Assembly (NCBI RefSeq): GCF_900090305.1
Contig: NZ_LT607751.1
Span: forward strand, 4,960,001-5,024,000
Length of the DNA stretch: 64,000 nucleotides
Source: Micromonospora siamensis
GTDB taxonomy: Bacteria > Actinomycetota > Actinomycetes > Mycobacteriales > Micromonosporaceae
Direction: 5' to 3'
The notes beneath the pieces are model-generated. The model had not been told where the DNA came from, made no database searches, and saw nothing but the letters and a program-made list of their open reading frames with translations. A program made the position numbers and the translations under genes. This document shows positions 30,414 to 40,021 of this stretch, in pieces. Position 1 is the first letter of the stretch. Each line of letters starts with the position of its first letter.

Positions 30414-31125
30414 GAGCCTGCGCATCGTCTGGATCTACCCCGACCTGCTCTCCACCTACGGCGACCGGGGCAACGCGCTGATCCTGGCCCGCCGGGCGCA
30501 GCGCCGCGGCATGCCGGTCGAGGTGTTGGAGGTCCGCTCCGACCAGCGGCTGCCCGCCACCGCCGACATCTACCTGATCGGTGGCGGCGAGGACGGGCCG
30601 CAGGCGCTCGGCGCCCAGCGGCTGCTGGCCGACGGCGGCCTGCACCGCGCCGTCGCCCAGGGATCGGTGGTGTTCGGCGTCTGCGCCGGCTACCAGCTGC
30701 TCGGGATGTCCTTTTTCGCCAAGGGCACCCGGTGCGCCGGGCTGGAGCTGCTCGACATCTCCTCCGACCGGGGGCCGACCCGCGCGGTCGGCGAGCTGGC
30801 CGGCGAGGTGGACCCGCGGCTGGGCCTGCCGGCGCTCTCCGGCTTCGAGAACCACGGCGGCCGTACCCACCTCGGCCCGGGCGTGGCGCCGCTGGCCCGG
30901 GTCACCGCCGGGGTCGGCAACGACGGCGCCACCGAGGGGGCGTGGCGGGGCAAGCTGCTCGGCACGTACTCGCACGGGCCGGCGCTGGCCCGCAACCCCG
31001 CCCTGGCCGACCTGCTGCTGCGCTGGGCCACCGGCATCCACCAGCTGCCCCCGCTGGACGACACCTGGGCGGACCGGCTGCGCAACGAGCGCCGCGCCGC
31101 GGTGGCCGCCGCCGCCCGGCCGTGA
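30403..31125 (+). CDS. gatD: lipid II isoglutaminyl synthase, glutamine amidotransferase subunit GatD
   Basis: A 240-residue class I glutamine amidotransferase that supplies ammonia to MurT. The nucleophile is C94 in GVCAGYQLLG, and the catalytic histidine is H191 in GTYSHGP. The opening RIVWIYPDLLSTYGDRGNALIL is typical of GatD. The GTG start overlaps the murT 3' end by 11 bases, and the stop overlaps the next gene (GTGA), so the three genes are translationally coupled. Confidence 0.95.
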   Translation: MSTESLRIVWIYPDLLSTYGDRGNALILARRAQRRGMPVEVLEVRSDQRLPATADIYLIGGGEDGPQALGAQRLLADGGLHRAVAQGSVVFGVCAGYQLLGMSFFAKGTRCAGLELLDISSDRGPTRAVGELAGEVDPRLGLPALSGFENHGGRTHLGPGVAPLARVTAGVGNDGATEGAWRGKLLGTYSHGPALARNPALADLLLRWATGIHQLPPLDDTWADRLRNERRAAVAAAARP

Positions 31126-31820
31126 TCCCCGCCGCCCGGCGGCTGCTCCGGCAGCCGTCGGCGCGACGGTTCGCCCTGCTGCTGCTTCTGCTGGCCGGGT
31201 TCGCGGCGCTGCTGCCGACGCTGCCCCGCCCCGACCCGCACCGGCTGCCCGAGCTGGCCGACCAGCTCGGCGGGCTGGCCCCGGTGGTGGCGATCGTCGG
31301 CGGGGCCCTGCTGCTGGTCGCGCTGGTCCCCCGGACCTTCATCACGCTCGCCACCGGCGCGATCTTCGGCCCCTTGCCGGGCGCCGCGTACGCCCTCGGC
31401 GCGGCGCTGCTCGCCGCGGCGATCGGCTTCACCGTCGGCCGGCTGCTCGGCCGGGAGTTCGTCGCGGAACGGGTCCGCGGCCGGCTGGCCCGCCTCGACG
31501 GCTGGTTCGCCCGGCAGAGCGTCTTCGGCGTGGTCACCGTCCGGCTGCTGCCGATCGCCGGCTTCGGTCTGGTCAGCTACGGCTACGGCACCACCGGCGC
31601 CCGGCTGCTGCCGTTCCTCGCCGGCAGCGTCATCGCCTCCGCCCCCACCGCCTTCGGCTACGCCGCGATCGGCGCCGCCGCCACCTCACCCGGGAACATC
31701 AACTGGTACGCCGCCGCCCCGGCCAGCCTCGGCCTGATCGCCAGCGCGGTGCTGATCCACCGGTGGTGGCGCGCCGAGCGGCGGCGCCGGGCCGCCCCAC
31801 CTACCGAACCGGTGGCATAA
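31122..31820 (+). CDS. VTT-domain (TVP38/TMEM64, DedA-like) membrane protein
   Basis: A 232-residue polytopic protein with about six hydrophobic segments and the VTT-domain core: TGAIFGPLPGAAYALGAALLAAAIGFTVGRLLGRE, then VRLLPIAGFGLVSYGYG and the reentrant FLAGSVIASAPTAFGYA. DedA-superfamily relatives include lipid flippases or transporters, some acting on undecaprenyl phosphate, which would fit a place behind murT-gatD. The true substrate is unknown. It overlaps gatD by four bases. Confidence 0.85.
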   Translation: MIPAARRLLRQPSARRFALLLLLLAGFAALLPTLPRPDPHRLPELADQLGGLAPVVAIVGGALLLVALVPRTFITLATGAIFGPLPGAAYALGAALLAAAIGFTVGRLLGREFVAERVRGRLARLDGWFARQSVFGVVTVRLLPIAGFGLVSYGYGTTGARLLPFLAGSVIASAPTAFGYAAIGAAATSPGNINWYAAAPASLGLIASAVLIHRWWRAERRRRAAPPTEPVA

Positions 31821-31872
31821 CGACCCGACGTCGATCGGGCCGACGGGCCGACGGGCGGCCCGGGGCGCCGCC

Positions 31873-31878
31873 TAGTCT
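31873..31878 (+). promoter_or_regulatory. putative -10 box of a leaderless lipoprotein transcript
   Basis: TAGTCT is followed by 6 bases and then the GTG at 31885. No ribosome site is visible. Confidence 0.5.
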
Positions 31879-31884
31879 GCGGCG

Positions 31885-33105
31885 GTGATCCCACCCCGTC
31901 GGGCCGGGCTCCGCCGACCCACCGCCGCCCTCGCGTCGGCGGCCGTGGCGCTGCTTCTCGCCGCGTGCACCCCGGCGGGCCCGCCCGCCGCGTCGGCGTC
32001 CCCCGCCGGCGTCGAAGCGACGCCCGCGACCCGGGTGACCACCCCGCCGACCTCGGACTTCTGCTCCGTCCCCCTGCCGCAGAGCTGGCGGGACGCGATC
32101 CGCGACAGCCGGCTGCCGCAGCGGCCCGGTGAGCGGTGGGTCGGGCTGGTCCCCGCACCGGACGGCCGGTCCGCGTTCGCCACGGTGGCCGAGGGCACCG
32201 CGGCCGCCCCGATGACGCTGGTCTGGCAGCGGGCGGACGGCAGCCGGCGGGAGGTGGCCACCATGCCGGACATGTTCACCCTTCCGCTGTGGGCGGTGTT
32301 CGACGGCCGTTGGCTGGTCTACCTGCGCAGCGACCTGGGCCGGGCGGCCCCGCACGGCAGCGGGGGCGGGGAGCTCTTCGTCTGGGACGCGCGAGCGGGC
32401 GGCGAGCCCCGGCAGCTCGCCGACACCAACGGGATGCCCGGTCTGCTCCTGCACGACGGCACGCTCGCGGTGACCCGGGTGCTCGGCCGGCACCGCTCCG
32501 AGGTGGTCCGGTACGACCTGGCGGCCGGGACCAGCCGCCCGGTGGCCAGCGGTTGGGTGACCGCCGTCGGATTCCGCGGTGACGACCTGCTCTGGTACGA
32601 CGACACCGCCCGGCGGCTGCGCTCCTCCGGTGCCGAGCCCGCGGTGCCGCCCGGCCCGCTGTCCGCCCAGATGCTGACGACCGACGGGCTCACCACCGCG
32701 TGGACCTCCCGGGACGAGCTGACGCTGACCGCCTGGCGGCCGGGGTGGCCCGCACCCGTCCGACTGTTCCGCGTCCCGCCCGCCCCCAAGGGTCCGCCGC
32801 CGTCGCTCGTCCCGCACGGCTCCGGAACGCCGCCGCCCGCCGTGCCGGACTGGGCCGACCCGTTCCGGACGGTCGGTCGTCCGAGGGCCGTGGGCGACCT
32901 GGTGGTCTTCGAGTTCAAGCAGGGCTGGTACGTGGCCGACCTGCGCAGCGGCTCGTACGCCCGGTTGGCCGCCGACCACACGCTGCCGTCCCTGACGGGC
33001 ACGGCCCTGCTGTTGGATCCGGACGACACCTCGGTCCCGCCCGAGCGGCACGCGTACTCGCTGATCCACCTGGACCGGCTGCCCCCGCTGCCGGGCTGCC
33101 GGTGA
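31885..33105 (+). CDS. putative lipoprotein with propeller-like repeats
   Basis: A 406-residue protein with a basic signal peptide and a lipobox LLLAAC, the Cys at about residue 28, followed by an Ala/Pro/Ser-rich linker. It should be a lipidated, cell-surface protein. The rest shows loosely repeated strands with Trp and Asp at similar intervals (WVGLVPAPDGRSAFAT, LVWQRADGSRREVAT, LFVWDARAGGEPRQLAD, VVRYDLAAGTSRPVAS), consistent with a beta-propeller of the TolB/WD type. No catalytic motif is seen. It is coupled by GTGA overlap to a kinase-like gene. Confidence 0.65.
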   Translation: MIPPRRAGLRRPTAALASAAVALLLAACTPAGPPAASASPAGVEATPATRVTTPPTSDFCSVPLPQSWRDAIRDSRLPQRPGERWVGLVPAPDGRSAFATVAEGTAAAPMTLVWQRADGSRREVATMPDMFTLPLWAVFDGRWLVYLRSDLGRAAPHGSGGGELFVWDARAGGEPRQLADTNGMPGLLLHDGTLAVTRVLGRHRSEVVRYDLAAGTSRPVASGWVTAVGFRGDDLLWYDDTARRLRSSGAEPAVPPGPLSAQMLTTDGLTTAWTSRDELTLTAWRPGWPAPVRLFRVPPAPKGPPPSLVPHGSGTPPPAVPDWADPFRTVGRPRAVGDLVVFEFKQGWYVADLRSGSYARLAADHTLPSLTGTALLLDPDDTSVPPERHAYSLIHLDRLPPLPGCR

Positions 33106-33917
33106 CCGGCCAGGAGGAGCTGCTGCCGGGCGGCTTCGTCACCGAGGTGGTGCGGATCGGCGACACCGTGCGGCGCACCCGACCGGCCAACGCCGACTTC
33201 GTCGAGGCGTTGCTGCGGCACCTGGAGCGGGCCGCGCCGGGCCTCGCGCCGAGGCACCTCGGCTACGACGAGCGGGGCCGGCAGGTGCTCAGCCACGTCG
33301 ACGGGCGTGTTCCCTGGCGGGAGCGGGAGGACCCCGGCTACCGCGGCGACGCGGCCCTGACCCGGCTGGCGGCGCTCATCCGCCGGCTGCACGACGCCTG
33401 CGCGGGCACCGAACTGGCCGGTGCCGCGCAGACCGTCTGCCACCTGGACCTGTCCCCCAAGAACACCGTCTACCGGGACTCCCCCGAGGGGCCGCTACCG
33501 GTGGCGCTGCTCGACTGGGACCTGGCCGCCCCGGGTCGGCGGATCGACGACGTGGCGTTCGCGGCGTGGCACTTCGCCGAGCTGGGCGACGGCGCCGACC
33601 CGGGCGAGCTGGGCCGGCGGGCCCGGCTGCTCTGCGCCGGCTACGACGCCGCCGCCAGCGCGACCGGCACGGGCGCGACCGGCAGGGGCGCGGCCCGCGA
33701 CGACACGGCCGGCGGCGGCCGGCTGGACCGGGCCGAACTGGTCGACGTGATGCTGCACCAGATCGAGTACACCTGGCGGGGCATCGACGCCGGCGCGGAC
33801 CTCGACCGACCGGGAATGCGCCGGCTGCGCGACGCCGGCGCGGTCGACGGGGTACGCGCCTGGCAGCACTGGCTGGTCGCCCACCGGGACGCGGTGACGG
33901 CGGCGCTGCTGGGCTGA
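33102..33917 (+). CDS. aminoglycoside/choline kinase-fold phosphotransferase
   Basis: A 271-residue protein of the APH/choline-kinase-like family. The catalytic loop is HLDLSPKNTVY (HxDxxxxN) and the metal-binding motif is LLDWDLAAPG, followed by DDVAFAAWHF. An Ala/Gly/Thr-rich insert of about 25 residues follows. The substrate is unknown: members phosphorylate antibiotics, sugars or small metabolites. The GTG start overlaps the lipoprotein stop, so the two are made together. About 460 non-coding bases follow. Confidence 0.75.
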   Translation: MTGQEELLPGGFVTEVVRIGDTVRRTRPANADFVEALLRHLERAAPGLAPRHLGYDERGRQVLSHVDGRVPWREREDPGYRGDAALTRLAALIRRLHDACAGTELAGAAQTVCHLDLSPKNTVYRDSPEGPLPVALLDWDLAAPGRRIDDVAFAAWHFAELGDGADPGELGRRARLLCAGYDAAASATGTGATGRGAARDDTAGGGRLDRAELVDVMLHQIEYTWRGIDAGADLDRPGMRRLRDAGAVDGVRAWQHWLVAHRDAVTAALLG

Positions 33918-34378
33918 GCCGGCGAGCCGGCCCGACGCGAGCGGGCCGACGGGCCAGCCTGGCCGCGGCGGGTCGAATCCAGGTCCGACAACGCGGAGGA
34001 GCGTGATGACTCTGGGGAATATCTATGACTCTCAGGTATCACGCTCAATCAGGAAATCACTCCCGGCGGACGGCAGACCGGGCGTCCACCTCCCCACTGC
34101 GAGAACCGGCCGGACCGCGCCGCAGCGGGTTGCGGCAAGCCGGCCCATCAGCGCCACGACGTCTCGCCAGTCGCCGCACTGGGGTCCACGCGCCCGCCGG
34201 AAGCCACGACTTGCCGCAACCCGGGCACGGGCCGACGCGGCGAGACCGCCCCACGCCACATGCCGCGAACCGGATCCACCAGACGCGTGGAGGCCGCGAC
34301 ATGCAACATGTCACGGCCTCCACGGCGGGTCGAGCGACCACGCCCTCGCCGGCCGGACGGACAGCGGGGACGCGGTGG
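33918..34378. other. gene-free stretch between convergent genes, rich in inverted repeats
   Basis: No gene here has support, although a good ribosome site (GGAGGAG) precedes an ATG near 34006 and an AT-richer opening with a doubled ATGACTCT. A 14-base perfect inverted repeat, CGGGTTGCGGCAAG near 34126 and CTTGCCGCAACCCG near 34210, encloses one arm of a second pair, GTCTCGCC near 34161 and GGCGAGAC near 34239, so the arms interleave. A strong hairpin at 34286-34324 ends the stretch. It may be gene remnants or a structured element; I cannot tell which. Confidence 0.4.
34286..34324. terminator. bidirectional hairpin between the kinase gene and leuS
   Basis: An 18-base arm (CGTGGAGGCCGCGACATG) pairs with 34307-34324 across a 3-base loop, with one mismatch. 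There is no T-tract on either side. Its place between convergent genes suggests a terminator for both. Confidence 0.65.
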
Positions 34379-37219
<2,841 letters not shown>

Positions 37220-37273
37220 GGCGTCTCCTCGGCGCGGTCATGTCGGACATGGGGAGTTTCTGCTTGCGGGCAC

Positions 37274-37299
37274 AAAAAAGCCCCTCGCGCAGGAGGGGC
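37274..37299 (-). terminator. leuS leader intrinsic terminator
   Basis: On the minus strand, GCCCCTC (37299-37293), a 6-base loop, GAGGGGC (37286-37280) and six T (37279-37274) form a classic intrinsic terminator. It lies 54-80 bases before the leuS ATG and after the leader peptide stop. Upstream, GCCGTGCTG/CAGCACGGC (37301-37309 with 37326-37334) forms a perfect 9-base stem that overlaps the leader stop codon and could compete in switching. Confidence 0.8.
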
Positions 37300-37324
37300 G
37301 GCCGTGCTGTCGCGCGTCAGCGGA

Positions 37325-37363
37325 TCAGCACGGCTCGGTAAGAAGCAGGAAGACTCCGGCCAT
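37325..37363 (-). CDS. leuS leader peptide MAGVFLLLTEPC
   Basis: A 12-codon open frame, with the consecutive Leu codons CTG CTT CTT at positions 6-8. CTT is rare in this GC-rich genome, which would sharpen stalling when Leu-tRNA is scarce. The ATG is 7 bases after a TACACT box, so the peptide is probably read from a leaderless mRNA. A 9-base stem covers its stop codon and a terminator follows. Attenuators of this kind have been predicted before upstream of leuS in some Streptomyces. Confidence 0.75.
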   Translation of the reverse strand: MAGVFLLLTEPC

Positions 37364-37370
37364 GACCGGC

Positions 37371-37376
37371 AGTGTA
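37371..37376 (-). promoter_or_regulatory. putative -10 box of the leuS leader transcript
   Basis: TACACT on the minus strand stands 7 bases before the leader peptide ATG. No clear -35 is seen. It sets the transcription start at the leader peptide, which fits the attenuator model. Confidence 0.5.
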
Positions 37377-37652
37377 GCGCGCCGGGCCCGACCGCACGTC
37401 GGCGCGCCCACGCGCCGGGACGGCCGACGGAACGCGGTGTGATCGTCCCGTTGCTCCCGGAGATCCCCGGACGGGCGAATATTCGGGGCGTAACCGACCG
37501 ACCGCCTGCGGGGGTCGGCGGTGACGAGAAACATGGATAGCCTGAGAGGCCAGTGAGATTTTTGCGGCAGACGAGGCTCGCACGTCGCGAACCCAACGGC
37601 GGGTCCAGGTGCTCTTTACAGAGCTGCCGTTCCGGCGACGAGGAGGAGGCCC

Positions 37653-38705
37653 GTGACACAACAGACCTGGGACGAGGTGGGCGGTCTGCTGCCGCACGAC
37701 GAGTTCCGCGCCGCCAGTGAAGCCATCGTCGGCAACATCGAGCAGGTCATCGAGGGCAAGACCGCCACCGTGCGGCTGGCCCTGGCCGTCCTGCTCGCCG
37801 AGGGGCACCTGCTCATCGAGGACGTGCCCGGGGTCGGCAAGACCAAGCTGGCCAAGGCGTTGGCGCGCTCGATCGACTGCTCGGTGCGGCGGATCCAGTT
37901 CACCCCCGACCTGCTCCCCAGCGATGTCACCGGCGTGAGCGTCTACAACCAGGAGACCCACGACTTCGAGTTCCGCCCGGGCGCGGTCTTCGCGAACCTG
38001 GTCGTCGGCGACGAGATCAACCGGGCCTCGCCGAAGACCCAGTCGGCGCTGCTGGAGTGCATGGAGGAGCGGCAGGTCACCGTCGACGGGGTGACGTACC
38101 AGCTCCAGACCCCGTTCATGGTGATCGCCACCCAGAACCCGATCGAGATGGAGGGGACCTACCCGCTGCCCGAGGCGCAGCGCGACCGGTTCACCGCCCG
38201 CATCGCGATGGGCTACCCGGGGCCCGAGGCGGAGCTGGCCATGTTGGACGGGCACGGCGCCACCGACCCGTTGCAGGAGCTGCGGCCGGTCTCGGACGCG
38301 GCGATCGTCCGCCGGCTGATCGCCCACGTCCGCCAGGTGCACGTCGCCGACGCGGTCAAGCAGTACGCCATCGACCTGGTCACCGCCACCCGGGAGGCCC
38401 CCGACCTCCGGCTGGGGGCGTCCCCGCGGGCCACCCTCCAGCTGCTGCGCACCGCCCGGGCGGTGGCCGCCCTGGAGGGACGCGACTACGTGCTCCCCGA
38501 CGACCTGCAGGTGCTGGCGGTGCCGGTGCTGGCGCACCGGATCATCCCGACCGCCGACGCGCAGCTCGCCCGGCGGACCACCGACGCGATCGTCTCCGAG
38601 CTGGTGCACCGGCTGCCGTTGCCGCACGACCGCAAGCGCTCGCCGTACGACACCCGGCCGGCGCCGAACAACGGCCGCGGGCCGTACGAGCCGCGGAGGC
38701 CGTGA
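37653..38705 (+). CDS. moxR: MoxR-family AAA+ ATPase
   Basis: A 350-residue AAA+ protein with Walker A GVGKTKLAKAL, Walker B VVGDEINRA, sensor-1 IATQNPIEMEGTYPLPEAQRDRF and the MoxR lid domain. MoxR ATPases act as chaperones that help assemble or insert metal ions into partner proteins, usually with DUF58/von Willebrand-type proteins coded alongside. The GTG has a perfect AGGAGGAGG site (37641-37649). It heads a three-gene operon with DUF58 and transglutaminase-like genes. Confidence 0.95.
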   Translation: MTQQTWDEVGGLLPHDEFRAASEAIVGNIEQVIEGKTATVRLALAVLLAEGHLLIEDVPGVGKTKLAKALARSIDCSVRRIQFTPDLLPSDVTGVSVYNQETHDFEFRPGAVFANLVVGDEINRASPKTQSALLECMEERQVTVDGVTYQLQTPFMVIATQNPIEMEGTYPLPEAQRDRFTARIAMGYPGPEAELAMLDGHGATDPLQELRPVSDAAIVRRLIAHVRQVHVADAVKQYAIDLVTATREAPDLRLGASPRATLQLLRTARAVAALEGRDYVLPDDLQVLAVPVLAHRIIPTADAQLARRTTDAIVSELVHRLPLPHDRKRSPYDTRPAPNNGRGPYEPRRP

Positions 38706-38706
38706 C

Positions 38707-40005
38707 GTGCGGGAGGGGCTGCGCGGCCTGACCACCCGCGGCCGGTCGTTCCTGGCCGCCGCGGTCGCCGCCGCGATCTCCGCGGCCATCCTCGGCGAGA
38801 AGGACCTGCTGAGGGTGGCCGTCCTGCTCGCGGTGCTGCCGCTGCTGGCCGCGGCGTACGTCGGGCGCAGCCGCTACAAGCTGGCCTGCAACCGGTCCCT
38901 GGAGCCGCACCGGGCGCCGGTGGGGGCGAGCTCCCGGGTGGTGCTGCGCCTGCAGAACCTGTCCCGGCTGCCCACCGGGACGCTGCTGCTGGAGGACCGG
39001 CTGCCCTACGCCCTGGGCAGCCGGCCGCGGGTGGTGCTGGAGCGGCTCGGCGCGCACCAGGCGAGCTCGGTGGCGTACACGGTCCGCGCGGACGTGCGCG
39101 GCCGGTACGAGGTGGGCCCGCTGGTGGTCCGGATGACCGACCCGTTCGGGCTCTGCGAGCTGTCCCGGGCCTTCCCCAGCATCGACCGGCTGACGGTGGT
39201 CCCGCAGGTCACCCCGCTGCCGTCGGTGCGTCTCCCCGGCGAGTACGCGGGCAGCGGCGACAGCCGGGCCCGGTCGGTGGCGGTGCACGGCGAGGACGAC
39301 GCGGCCACCCGGGAGTACCGGATGGGCGACGACCTGCGTCGGGTGCACTGGAAGTCCACCGCGCGCACCGGCGAGCTGATGGTGCGCCGGGAGGAACAGC
39401 CCTGGGAGAGCCGGGCCACGGTCGTGCTGGACACCCGGGCGTACGGGCACCGGGGCGAGGGGCCGACGGCCAGCTTCGAGTGGGCGGTCTCGGCCGCGGC
39501 GAGCGTCGCGGTGCACCTGCGCCAGGCCGGCTACAAGCTGCGCCTGGTGACCGGCGCGGGCGCGGACGCGGACGCCAACGAGGCCGCCGGCGACGGGGTG
39601 ATCCTGGACCACCTGGCCGACGTCCGGCTGGACAAGCGGGGCGAGTTGAGCACCCTGGTGCAGCAGGTCCGCCAGCGCGCCGACGGTGGTCTGATCATCG
39701 CCCTGCTCGGCACGCTGAGCACCGCCGAGGCGGAGCTGTTGGCGAGCCTGCGGGGCAACGGCGCGACCTGCGTCGCGTTCCTGCTGGACAGCTCGACCTG
39801 GCTGAACCTGCCGGCGAAGGCGCGGGCCGAGGCCGAGCACGCGCACGGCAGCGCCGCGCTGGCCCTGTTGCAGAGCGGGTGGCGGGTGATCGGCGTGGAG
39901 CACGGCACCCGGCTGCCCGCGCTCTGGCCGCAGGCGGGTCGCGGGTCGCAGGGGTTCGCGATGCGGGCGGCGATGGCCGAGACGGTGGCCGGTGGGATGA
40001 AATGA
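38707..40005 (+). CDS. DUF58 domain protein
   Basis: A 432-residue protein with two membrane segments near the N-terminus (about 10-60), a beta-rich region and the DUF58 signature YRMGDDLRRVHWKSTARTGELMVRREEQ, followed by a von Willebrand A-like fold (TVVLDTRAYG...). It is the standard partner of MoxR ATPases; the biochemical role is unknown. It starts one base after the moxR stop and is followed closely by the transglutaminase gene. Confidence 0.9.
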   Translation: MREGLRGLTTRGRSFLAAAVAAAISAAILGEKDLLRVAVLLAVLPLLAAAYVGRSRYKLACNRSLEPHRAPVGASSRVVLRLQNLSRLPTGTLLLEDRLPYALGSRPRVVLERLGAHQASSVAYTVRADVRGRYEVGPLVVRMTDPFGLCELSRAFPSIDRLTVVPQVTPLPSVRLPGEYAGSGDSRARSVAVHGEDDAATREYRMGDDLRRVHWKSTARTGELMVRREEQPWESRATVVLDTRAYGHRGEGPTASFEWAVSAAASVAVHLRQAGYKLRLVTGAGADADANEAAGDGVILDHLADVRLDKRGELSTLVQQVRQRADGGLIIALLGTLSTAEAELLASLRGNGATCVAFLLDSSTWLNLPAKARAEAEHAHGSAALALLQSGWRVIGVEHGTRLPALWPQAGRGSQGFAMRAAMAETVAGGMK

Positions 40006-40021
40006 CGTCGGGAGTGAGTTC

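Noticed and set aside
34032..34259. 75-residue minus-strand frame in the stretch before leuS
   Set aside because: No ribosome site, no recognisable sequence, and it overlaps interleaved inverted repeats.
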